Assembly (NCBI RefSeq): GCF_048551375.1
Contig: NZ_JBLYZJ010000019.1
Span: 1-40,843, forward strand
Source: Faucicola sp048551375
Lineage (GTDB): Bacteria; Pseudomonadota; Gammaproteobacteria; Pseudomonadales; Moraxellaceae
Reading direction: 5' to 3'
Length of the DNA stretch: 40,843 nucleotides
A model generated the notes under the pieces. That model worked only from the letters and a program-made list of their open reading frames with translations, was not told the origin of the DNA and did no database searches. The position numbers were made by a program, and so were the translations under genes. Below, piece after piece: positions 1-6,568 of this stretch; position 1 is the stretch's first letter; the number at the start of each line of letters is the position of its first letter.

Positions 1-156
1 GTTGGTGTTGGTGTTGGTGTTGGTGTTGGTGTTGGTGTTGGTGTTGGTGTTGGTGTTGGTGTTGGTGTTGGTGTTGGTGTTGGCGTTGGCGTTGGCGTTG
101 GCGTTGGCGTTGGCGTTGGCGTTGGCGTTGGCGTTGGCGTTGGCGTTGGCGTTGGT
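1..156. repeat. Hexanucleotide tandem repeat encoding a (Pro-Thr)n stalk
   Basis: Twenty-six perfect hexamers: thirteen GTTGGT (1-78), twelve GTTGGC (79-150) and one GTTGGT (151-156). The array continues past the left edge. Read on the minus strand it encodes alternating Pro and Thr, with ACA and ACG as the Thr codons in the two blocks. A six-base unit keeps the reading frame, so copy-number change would alter stalk length and not switch the gene on or off. Confidence 0.97.
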
Positions 157-2363
157 GCGGTTAGTTGTAGGTGGACTTTGTTAGGGTCGCTGTAGTCGGC
201 ATAAAAGTCCACAAGTGGGCTGTTATCGGTTACCGATTTGAATTGACCAACGAGTTCTTTGGCTGTGATAATGTCTTTCCAAACATTATCGGGATTAATT
301 TTGGCAACATCTTTGAACAAAGTAACATGAAAATCGCCTTGGCTAATATCTGCTTTACCATTAAAAATAAAGCGACCTTGTTCATTGTCAATACGGGCTG
401 TCCCATCAGGGTTAAAGTCTACAAACACACCCAATCTGTCACCTGCTTTTAGAGTATAGTCATCATTGATGATAACTTTACTTTCAAGAGCGATGGTGTC
501 GCCAGTCCACTGCATATTCTTGGCGGACATGATTAAATCACCTTCGCCATATTTGATAAAGCCCCCTTTCATATCATTAGGGAAATTGCTGTCATTTATC
601 TGTCCGACATTGCCTGTTAAAACGGCGTTTGGGTCAAAAGTGACTTTTTCTTTATCACCAACAGATAAACTCAAGCCTTTAGTACCTAATTCAATTTTAT
701 TATCTTTAGTAAAGCCTTTAAAAAATTGGTCTTGTGTGTTCTCTACGTCTATGTCTATACCACTCAGAAACATATCTGATTGTTTTGCCGTAGGTGATTT
801 TTCTATATTATCTTTAATTGCAAGCCAACCATCATTGCCATTGACGATACCTTTACCATTTTCACCCACGACTAAAGTACCAATTTCTAACGCACCTTCA
901 TTAAGATTTAGTGTTCCACTACCATCAGCTTCTTTACCTAAAGTCATCTTTCCAATGCTGGATGTTTGGTTGTACCATTTACCATCAGTTTCTTGTGTCC
1001 ACGCATGATTTGAAGTATAAGTACCTGTACCATGATTACCCACAATTATTTGAGGGGTGTCGATATCCACTAAACTTTCTGTAGCGGTAATGTTGCCGAC
1101 TGACCCTTGATTATTTCCCAAGATGATTGAATCAGCATAAATACCAGTAACAGTATTGGTAGGGTTTTGTGGTGCTGAGATATTGATATTACCCACACCT
1201 GTGGCAGTATCTCCAACCACTAGGTTTTTTGTTCGGATTGATGAGCCTTGTGTGTCACTACCATTAAGGTTTAATGTACCTTTACCTGCAACACCAATAC
1301 TTGTATTATCACTTTGTATATTGGCGTTAGTTAAATTATAAGTGCCTGTACTACCTGCATCATATCCTGCATTCATGGATTTTGTTTTAATGGTAGAATT
1401 GGTTAAATTAAGCGTGCCTTGGCTTTTATCCTGTTCGCCTACTGATACTACTTCATTCGTAGTAAAGGAGCTATTATTGGCATTAAATGTCCCATTACCA
1501 ACCACACCAATCAGCAAATAATCGCTATTAAACGTACCTTTATCAGCGGTGACATTGGCTGTGCCATTTTCATTGGCGAGGGTAATATTTCGTGCTGTGA
1601 CAGTGCTATCATTGATAGTGGCAACTGCATTACCTTTGTTTCCAATGGCTAATATATCAGACATGGTGATATTAGCTTTATTACTAAGGTTTAAAGTACC
1701 TGTTGAGCCTGTTTCTCTGCCTACAATCATCTGATTGCTAATAACTTGGGCATTATCAGTCACATTTAGAGTGCCATTTGAACGCTCACCTACAGTTACT
1801 ACACCGCTTGATTTATCACCTTGTAGCATAGTCAATGTGGTATTTGTGCCAGATAAATTGAGCGTACCAACGTTATCATTGCCAATTGACAAAGTGTTGG
1901 TGATGGTCATTTTAGAAGCATTAGTGGCATTGACCGTACCTGTGGCATTTAGTCCAATGGCGGAATTATCTTTAGAAATAATATTCGCATTATCTAGGTC
2001 TACATTTGCCGTATAGTTTCCACCCACTATCAAACCTGTTGATTGTAGGGTTGCTTGATTACTTACTGTGGTTGTATTAACAGGGTAGGTATTTGTTCCG
2101 CCTATTTGAGCTTGACCATCAACAATGTTCACCACGGTATTGGGATTAGCAATGTCAATTTTGCCATCTAGCATGGTTGACCCAACATAATCATGGGTCT
2201 GACCATCATTAAAAGTAGCTGTCATGCCACTTGTGGAAATAAATAGTGTTGAAAAAACTGCGACTTTTAGTGATTTAGATTTCCCTTGACCTTTTGCCAT
2301 CTCTGACACACACTGCCACACACCCAAAGAACGATTAAATACCACACGATACACTTGATTCAT
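1..2363 (-). CDS. Autotransporter (type Va secretion) passenger, 5' part only
   Basis: The frame stays open from an ATG at 2363 to the left edge (787 complete codons), so the C-terminal beta-barrel lies outside the window. A ribosome binding site (AAGGGA) precedes the ATG. Residues 1-30 match the extended signal peptide region of long autotransporters: MNQVYRVVFNRSLGVWQ, then SEMAKGQGKS, followed by a hydrophobic stretch ending near residue 50. The body is a long run of imperfect strand repeats built on GTLNL/GTFN/VGxxGxG, typical of a right-handed beta-helix passenger. From about residue 736 it becomes a Pro-Thr stalk. No protease triad or adhesin motif was recognised, so it is most likely a surface adhesin or structural passenger. 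The identification as an autotransporter is firm; the substrate or ligand is unknown. Confidence 0.88.
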   Translation of the reverse strand, partial: MNQVYRVVFNRSLGVWQCVSEMAKGQGKSKSLKVAVFSTLFISTSGMTATFNDGQTHDYVGSTMLDGKIDIANPNTVVNIVDGQAQIGGTNTYPVNTTTVSNQATLQSTGLIVGGNYTANVDLDNANIISKDNSAIGLNATGTVNATNASKMTITNTLSIGNDNVGTLNLSGTNTTLTMLQGDKSSGVVTVGERSNGTLNVTDNAQVISNQMIVGRETGSTGTLNLSNKANITMSDILAIGNKGNAVATINDSTVTARNITLANENGTANVTADKGTFNSDYLLIGVVGNGTFNANNSSFTTNEVVSVGEQDKSQGTLNLTNSTIKTKSMNAGYDAGSTGTYNLTNANIQSDNTSIGVAGKGTLNLNGSDTQGSSIRTKNLVVGDTATGVGNINISAPQNPTNTVTGIYADSIILGNNQGSVGNITATESLVDIDTPQIIVGNHGTGTYTSNHAWTQETDGKWYNQTSSIGKMTLGKEADGSGTLNLNEGALEIGTLVVGENGKGIVNGNDGWLAIKDNIEKSPTAKQSDMFLSGIDIDVENTQDQFFKGFTKDNKIELGTKGLSLSVGDKEKVTFDPNAVLTGNVGQINDSNFPNDMKGGFIKYGEGDLIMSAKNMQWTGDTIALESKVIINDDYTLKAGDRLGVFVDFNPDGTARIDNEQGRFIFNGKADISQGDFHVTLFKDVAKINPDNVWKDIITAKELVGQFKSVTDNSPLVDFYADYSDPNKVHLQLTAPTPTPTPTPTPTPTPTPTPTPTPTPTPTPTPTPTPTPTPTPTPTPTPTPTP

Positions 2364-2500
2364 ACATTTCCCTTATGCAACAACACCCAATAATTTGACC
2401 ATTGTCATTCAAAATAATATTACAATTACTGGTAAACATAAGTGAAAAATAAATGAATTTTTAGAAAATCTTGCAAAAATTATCAAATATGACAGTAATA

Positions 2501-4054
2501 TTACGCAATGTTATCAACAACAATCATTTTGTTATAGTCACTTTTTGTTATTTCTAAACAATCCCTTACCTCAAACCCTTTAGCCAAGGCGGTTTGAATT
2601 TCTTTTAATTTCACCGCTTTATCATCTCGATAAAATAGATTGTAGCTTTCAAACGGAATCATTTTGCCATTGCCATCTTTATCAAGGGTGGCGAAATGAA
2701 TACAGGATTTTTTGAGGCTACGGATATCCAAGTTTTGAGCATCCATAAACTGCACCACCATCACACGGAATACATTGTCATAGCCAAGATGGGGGGCTTG
2801 AATTTTTGGCAGACAGCACAGCAACTCGGACAGGCAATTGGCTTGGCTTTCGGGGGAATGGTTGGTGGATAAGACTTTGATTAAATGCTGTTTGGCTTGA
2901 TTCTGCACGGCAGGATTTTGCTCAAATAAAATGGTATTTTCCCCGCCCTGCATAATCACGTCAGGGGTTACATAGCGAGTGAGTGGCGTTATATTTCCCT
3001 CAACTTTTAACCCATAGCCCATTGCCAAGGTGTCGGGATTACACGGTACAGGCACGATGTCATCAAGGGTAAAAATGTCGGACTGCTCGGCGATTTTTCG
3101 GCGGATTTCAGAGATAGTAAGGCGTTTTTTGCTGTCGGTGAGTAGGCTTTCGTCCGCCACTCGCCCAGCTTCCGATAACGGCTGAAAGCTAATGCCACGC
3201 ACACAGTTATAACCACTGGCAAACTCAATCAAGTCACCAAATTCATCATCGTTTAAGCCTTTTTTGATGGTGGCTACTAGGGTGGTGGATAGGTTGTGTT
3301 GGTCGAGATTGGCGAGTGCGTCCTCATGGATTTTGACAAGACTTGCCCCACGCAATACTTGAATGCGTTCATCTTTTAACGAATCGCATTGTAAATAAAT
3401 CTCTAGCCCTTGCCCTTTGGTACTGTACGCGTATTCGGCAAGTTTGGCGACAAATTCAGTTTCTTTGGCAATGCGAATGCCGTTGGTATTTATCATCACA
3501 TGGCGAATCGGTAGGGTTTTGATATAGTCCAAAATCTCAAAAAGCTGAGGGTGCAAGGTCGGTTCACCGCCAGACAGTTGTACCACATCAGGTTCGCCCT
3601 CGGATTTGACCACAGTGTCAAGCATGGCTTTGACGGTGTCGAGCGATTTGTGGCGATAGGGTAGGTGGGGGAGGCGAGTTTCTCGGCTCATGCCACTGTC
3701 GGCAAAGCATACGGGGCAGTCGAGGTTACAGACATCGGTGATTTCCACGATTGACAGGCAAGAGTGTTGCATATGGTCTGGGCAAAGTCCGCAGTCGTAG
3801 GGACAGCCGTACTGCATGGGAGTGGCGAAGTATTCGGGCATTTCTGGGGCTTTGACATACACTTCTCGGCATTTGCGGTAGTAGTCGGCATCGTCCATAA
3901 TTAGCACCCGCTCTGTGCCGTGGGTGGGACACCATTTGTCCATATAGACGTGGTTGTCTTTGAAGATGATTTTGGCTTCGACTGGGTAAAGGCAGACGCT
4001 ACAGACAGATGAGGTGGTGTCGTAAAAGTGGTAGGGGCGGTTTTTGCGTGACAT
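2501..4054 (-). CDS. Radical SAM protein, COG1964 / Tes-like
   Basis: A 517-residue protein counted from the ATG at 4054; an in-frame TTG lies five codons upstream. Numbering from this ATG, the radical SAM cluster motif CxxxCxxC is at C109, C113 and C116 (TDVCNLDCPVC), and an SGGEP motif follows. The N-terminus has a rubredoxin-like set (C18, C21, C42 with a CPTHG motif, C62) and a second cysteine group (C84, C88, C91, C99), so extra metal sites are likely. This architecture is that of COG1964, which includes archaeal tetraether synthase Tes (MJ0619, MA_1486), an enzyme that joins lipid tails. Family placement is confident; the bacterial substrate is unknown. It is the last gene of a seven-gene minus-strand run that includes an Lgt paralog, which makes a lipid substrate plausible but unproven. 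Confidence 0.82.
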   Translation of the reverse strand: MSRKNRPYHFYDTTSSVCSVCLYPVEAKIIFKDNHVYMDKWCPTHGTERVLIMDDADYYRKCREVYVKAPEMPEYFATPMQYGCPYDCGLCPDHMQHSCLSIVEITDVCNLDCPVCFADSGMSRETRLPHLPYRHKSLDTVKAMLDTVVKSEGEPDVVQLSGGEPTLHPQLFEILDYIKTLPIRHVMINTNGIRIAKETEFVAKLAEYAYSTKGQGLEIYLQCDSLKDERIQVLRGASLVKIHEDALANLDQHNLSTTLVATIKKGLNDDEFGDLIEFASGYNCVRGISFQPLSEAGRVADESLLTDSKKRLTISEIRRKIAEQSDIFTLDDIVPVPCNPDTLAMGYGLKVEGNITPLTRYVTPDVIMQGGENTILFEQNPAVQNQAKQHLIKVLSTNHSPESQANCLSELLCCLPKIQAPHLGYDNVFRVMVVQFMDAQNLDIRSLKKSCIHFATLDKDGNGKMIPFESYNLFYRDDKAVKLKEIQTALAKGFEVRDCLEITKSDYNKMIVVDNIA

Positions 4055-4097
4055 AATCAAATTATCCAAAATTGGCGTGATTTAGCTGATTGAAGCG

Positions 4098-4505
4098 TTA
4101 TTTTTTAGTGGGTGCTTTCCACATTTTTATCCATAATTGTTGATTGCGATAAATATTAAAGGTGGTTGCCGTGGATTTAACGTGATAATCCGTATTATCA
4201 TCTTGATAGCCTACCATCACTTTTTGGTCGTAATCCGTTACTCGATAGTTTGCTTTTTTGCCATTGGGAAAATAAACAGTGACCGCATGACCCATTGTTG
4301 AACCCATGTATTCCACTAGCAGTTTACATTTTTTATCTAAATTTTTCTCTTTAAAAGAACAATTAAGTAGTAATGGTGAAGGATTTACTTCATCCATCAA
4401 GTTGTCGAATAAATTGGTTGGGTTTTTAGCGTATGAATTGCCAAATGGTAAAGATATTAAACTTGAGAATATGAGTATTTGAAAGAAATTGGGGTGAAGC
4501 TTCAT
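4098..4505 (-). CDS. Small secreted protein, unknown function
   Basis: This 135-residue protein is not one I recognise. Residues 1-26 form a clear Sec signal peptide (MKLHPNF, hydrophobic core, then NSYA before KN). The mature part is about 109 residues with two cysteines (in LLLNCSF and DKKCKLL) that could form a disulfide. Its C-terminal half looks beta-rich (HAVTVYFPNGKKANYRVTDY). The start has a good binding site, AAGGG, seven bases upstream. It lies 43 bases upstream of the radical SAM start and 49 bases downstream of the 57-residue membrane protein, on the same strand, so co-transcription is likely. A role as an envelope partner of the Lgt-like protein is only a guess from position. Confidence 0.7.
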   Translation of the reverse strand: MKLHPNFFQILIFSSLISLPFGNSYAKNPTNLFDNLMDEVNPSPLLLNCSFKEKNLDKKCKLLVEYMGSTMGHAVTVYFPNGKKANYRVTDYDQKVMVGYQDDNTDYHVKSTATTFNIYRNQQLWIKMWKAPTKK

Positions 4506-4554
4506 AAGATACCCTTTATATTAAGTTACTATAATATGGTGTTGTTTTTACGGC

Positions 4555-4728
4555 TTATAAAATCATCATGCACACACCAAAGCCTACCATCAAAGTAAAT
4601 AAACTTCCTAGGAAAAAACCTTGCCAAAAACCGCTTTTTGGTACAGATTCTGACTGGGTTAAAAGCGGTCTATCAACTTGGGGGCTAAGGTTTTGCTTGT
4701 TGTGATTTAAATCATTGGGTTGTGGCAT
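4555..4728 (-). CDS. Small single-helix membrane protein (57 aa)
   Basis: A 57-residue reading frame begins MPQPNDLNHNKQ and ends GVCMMIL. Its ATG at 4728 follows a strong site (AAGGAT) at normal spacing and its stop is TAA at 4555. The first 33 residues are polar; residues 34-57 form one hydrophobic helix with small-residue spacing (FFLGSLFTLMVGFGVCMM). The likely topology is a cytoplasmic N-tail with a membrane anchor. It fills the otherwise empty gap between the secreted protein and the Lgt paralog in the same direction, with gaps of 49 and 54 bases, which supports it as a real operon member. Function is unknown. Confidence 0.6.
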   Translation of the reverse strand: MPQPNDLNHNKQNLSPQVDRPLLTQSESVPKSGFWQGFFLGSLFTLMVGFGVCMMIL

Positions 4729-4782
4729 AATGGATAATCCTTATAGACTCTTGATGTTGGATTAGTTACGCTTAAAAAATTT

Positions 4783-5559
4783 TCATTGCTGTTTCAACCT
4801 AGCCATATCTCTAATAACCAACGGCAAATATCCCACCAACACAATCACACACGCCCACTGAATCGCTGACCATCCAAAGAGATACGCATGAGGCACAGGC
4901 TTTAACCCATCCACCAACAACCGCCACAGCAGATACCCTGCAAACATCACCTTAAACCTCAAACCCGACACCGCTTGCCATTGTTTACCGTATGCTTTTA
5001 CTAAGCCAAGCATCGCAACACACCACAGCATATCGTAAACTTGTGTTGGGTGGCGAATTACACCATCCCCAAAATCCACGCCCCACGGCAATCCAGTCGC
5101 CACGCCATAAGTGCCATCATGCAAGCCTGCCACAAAGCACCCAATCCGACCCACAATCAAACCCACACAAAACGGCACAACAAACAAATCCCCTGTCGAG
5201 TGCTTCACTCCCACGATTTTTTTGGCGATTTCTACCCCTGCCCATCCACCAATCAAACCACCGACAATGGTCTGTCCCAATGCCAGTGACATCACACCGT
5301 ATTGTTGCCATGCTTGGGGGACTTCGAGGACGAATAGGATTTTATTAAAAATCCCTGCTCCCAAAATACAGCCGACAATCACCGCAAAATTACTGGGAGA
5401 AAAAAAGTCCCCTGCTTGTGGTGAAGTGGGTGAGTTGGCGATATGGCGTTTTTTAAGCAGTCGATAAAGCTGAACGCCTGTGAGTACGCCCGCCCATTCA
5501 AAGATAAAATGCACAATGTGGGCGGTGTGAGCATCAAGGGGGTGATAGGGAATGGTCAT
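4783..5559 (-). CDS. Divergent Lgt (prolipoprotein diacylglyceryl transferase) paralog
   Basis: About 258 residues with seven or so membrane helices. It carries the Lgt signature region in altered form: GRIGCFVAGLHDG where Lgt has GR-G-N-F-N-E-G, then RHPTQVYD, close to the Lgt RHPSQLYE box, and near the C-terminus WRLLVDGLKP, matching Lgt R-x-x-x-E with Asp for Glu. The Asn after GRxG, which is invariant in Lgt, is Cys here. Canonical Lgt moves a diacylglyceryl group from phosphatidylglycerol to a lipobox cysteine in the inner membrane. The substitutions suggest a paralog with a different substrate or acceptor, not the housekeeping enzyme. I chose the ATG at 5559 because GGAAC lies seven bases upstream; an ATG at 5571 would overlap the preceding gene. 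It sits in the run with the radical SAM gene. Confidence 0.75.
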   Translation of the reverse strand: MTIPYHPLDAHTAHIVHFIFEWAGVLTGVQLYRLLKKRHIANSPTSPQAGDFFSPSNFAVIVGCILGAGIFNKILFVLEVPQAWQQYGVMSLALGQTIVGGLIGGWAGVEIAKKIVGVKHSTGDLFVVPFCVGLIVGRIGCFVAGLHDGTYGVATGLPWGVDFGDGVIRHPTQVYDMLWCVAMLGLVKAYGKQWQAVSGLRFKVMFAGYLLWRLLVDGLKPVPHAYLFGWSAIQWACVIVLVGYLPLVIRDMARLKQQ

Positions 5560-5561
5560 AT

Positions 5562-5813
5562 TTAGTTCCAACTGCCACCACTTTGTAGGCTAAAAATCCC
5601 TACACAACTACCAAAGCCAATGACAAAAAATAGCAAGGATAATAAAAATAATTTTGCACTCAAGATAAAGTAATGGTGACGTTTGGTTGGCTCTTTTTGG
5701 CATAAAGCGACAATAAAGCTAATGGGAAAGCCAATAAAACAAACCGCACATAACACATAAAAACCAATGGTTAATACGACAAAAAAGTTACCTAGAAAAT
5801 CATTCATGTGCAT
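5562..5813 (-). CDS. Small two-helix membrane protein, unknown
   Basis: An 83-residue protein with two long hydrophobic segments (about residues 8-37 and 47-72) joined by a short basic loop (CQKEPTKRHHY). A second ATG lies two codons in; the first is 8 bases from a GAGA site. The stop codon is two bases from the preferred start of the Lgt paralog, so translational coupling is likely. I do not recognise the family. Size and layout resemble the next two upstream products, which suggests a set of related membrane subunits. Confidence 0.65.
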   Translation of the reverse strand: MHMNDFLGNFFVVLTIGFYVLCAVCFIGFPISFIVALCQKEPTKRHHYFILSAKLFLLSLLFFVIGFGSCVGIFSLQSGGSWN

Positions 5814-5844
5814 TGTTCTGTTCTCTTTAATTCAAACTAGCCAA

Positions 5845-6048
5845 TTAATTTAATGCGATAAAGCATATACCAAGCCCAATTATTAGGCTTAATCCAATAA
5901 ATATCACAGGCAAACTCCCCAAAATAATGCCTTTACGGATATAGTCATTGTTGGTTTTGACCACCCCAACAATCAGCATGATGATACCGCCCACCGCCAC
6001 CACGCTTAAAATACCGAGTACACCTAGCCACAGATTGACAATATCCAT
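5845..6048 (-). CDS. Small two-helix membrane protein, unknown
   Basis: A 67-residue protein starting MDIVNLWLGVLGIL at the ATG at 6048, with GAGG five bases upstream; an in-frame GTG one codon earlier is less likely. Two hydrophobic helices (about 4-30 and 41-66) flank a short polar loop (KTNNDYIRKG). The first helix resembles that of the upstream neighbour (LG-LGILS-V pattern), consistent with an old duplication. It sits 31 bases from the next gene in the same direction. No family assigned. Confidence 0.6.
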   Translation of the reverse strand: MDIVNLWLGVLGILSVVAVGGIIMLIVGVVKTNNDYIRKGIILGSLPVIFIGLSLIIGLGICFIALN

Positions 6049-6065
6049 CACTACCTCTTACTTTA

Positions 6066-6272
6066 TCATTCATTCGGAAATAAAATCGAAAAGGTCATCC
6101 CCCCACCGACCATCAACAGCAAAAACGCCAATGGTAAAAACAAACAAGCAAAGCGTTTGGCTTTGATTTGAATGGCTTTTTCATGGCTGACCAATGCCAA
6201 TAACAAGCAAATCATCCCACCGACCAAACTCAAAATCCCCAAGCCCAAACATAAAAATCCCACATAATTCAT
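6066..6272 (-). CDS. Small two-helix membrane protein, unknown
   Basis: A 68-residue protein, first in the minus-strand run. Helix 1 (about 4-28) contains LGLGILSLVGG; a basic loop (HEKAIQIKAKRF) and helix 2 (about 41-63) follow. The similar sequence and layout of the 67-residue product 17 bases downstream suggests a paralogous pair. Function unknown. The 296 bases upstream, to the divergent DUF294 gene, would have to hold the promoter. Confidence 0.6.
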   Translation of the reverse strand: MNYVGFLCLGLGILSLVGGMICLLLALVSHEKAIQIKAKRFACLFLPLAFLLLMVGGGMTFSILFPNE

Positions 6273-6381
6273 CGTATTTTACCCATTAACGCCTTGCCAA
6301 AAAATCCAATCCCATCAAATACACCACAACAATAGCAAACAATGCTTGATTTATCTACAGGGCTTTGACAAAAGACACTGG

Positions 6382-6401
6382 ATGCCTGCCTTCGCAGGCA
6401 T
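6382..6401. repeat. Palindromic intergenic repeat (ATGCCTGC/GCAGGCAT)
   Basis: A perfect 8-bp stem around a CTTC loop lies in the 296-base divergent region between the membrane-protein run and the DUF294 gene. It belongs to the common class of REP-like palindromes ending in GCAGGCATGACGAA. No T-run follows, so it is not a normal terminator. Confidence 0.7.
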
Positions 6402-6568
6402 GACGAAGATATTTTTGATTACTCGTCAAGCTTGTAAATACAGGGGTCTAGCGTCTTTATTTATCAAAATAAATTTACAAATTTCGTAAGCCCTTTAAGC
6501 TTCTCATTGTGATACCCCACCATCTTGATTATAATGACCTTATCCCTACTCACAACAAGGAATGTTTT

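Noticed and set aside
1..156. Array considered as CRISPR or satellite DNA
   Set aside because: Six-base units without spacers, in frame with a coding sequence.
2..184. Plus-strand frame of Val-Leu and Ala-Leu repeats
   Set aside because: It is the antisense reading of the hexamer array; the minus-strand frame continues into a clear autotransporter with a start and binding site.
466..2016. Several plus-strand frames of 60-180 codons
   Set aside because: Antisense shadows of the autotransporter passenger; no binding sites or recognisable products.
4992..5467. Overlapping plus-strand frames of about 118 codons
   Set aside because: Antisense to the well-supported Lgt paralog; low-complexity His/Pro/Thr composition.
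6359..6493. Possible MITE bounded by GGGCTT and AAGCCC
   Set aside because: The ends share only 6-7 bases, have no TA flanks and no internal match to the other elements.
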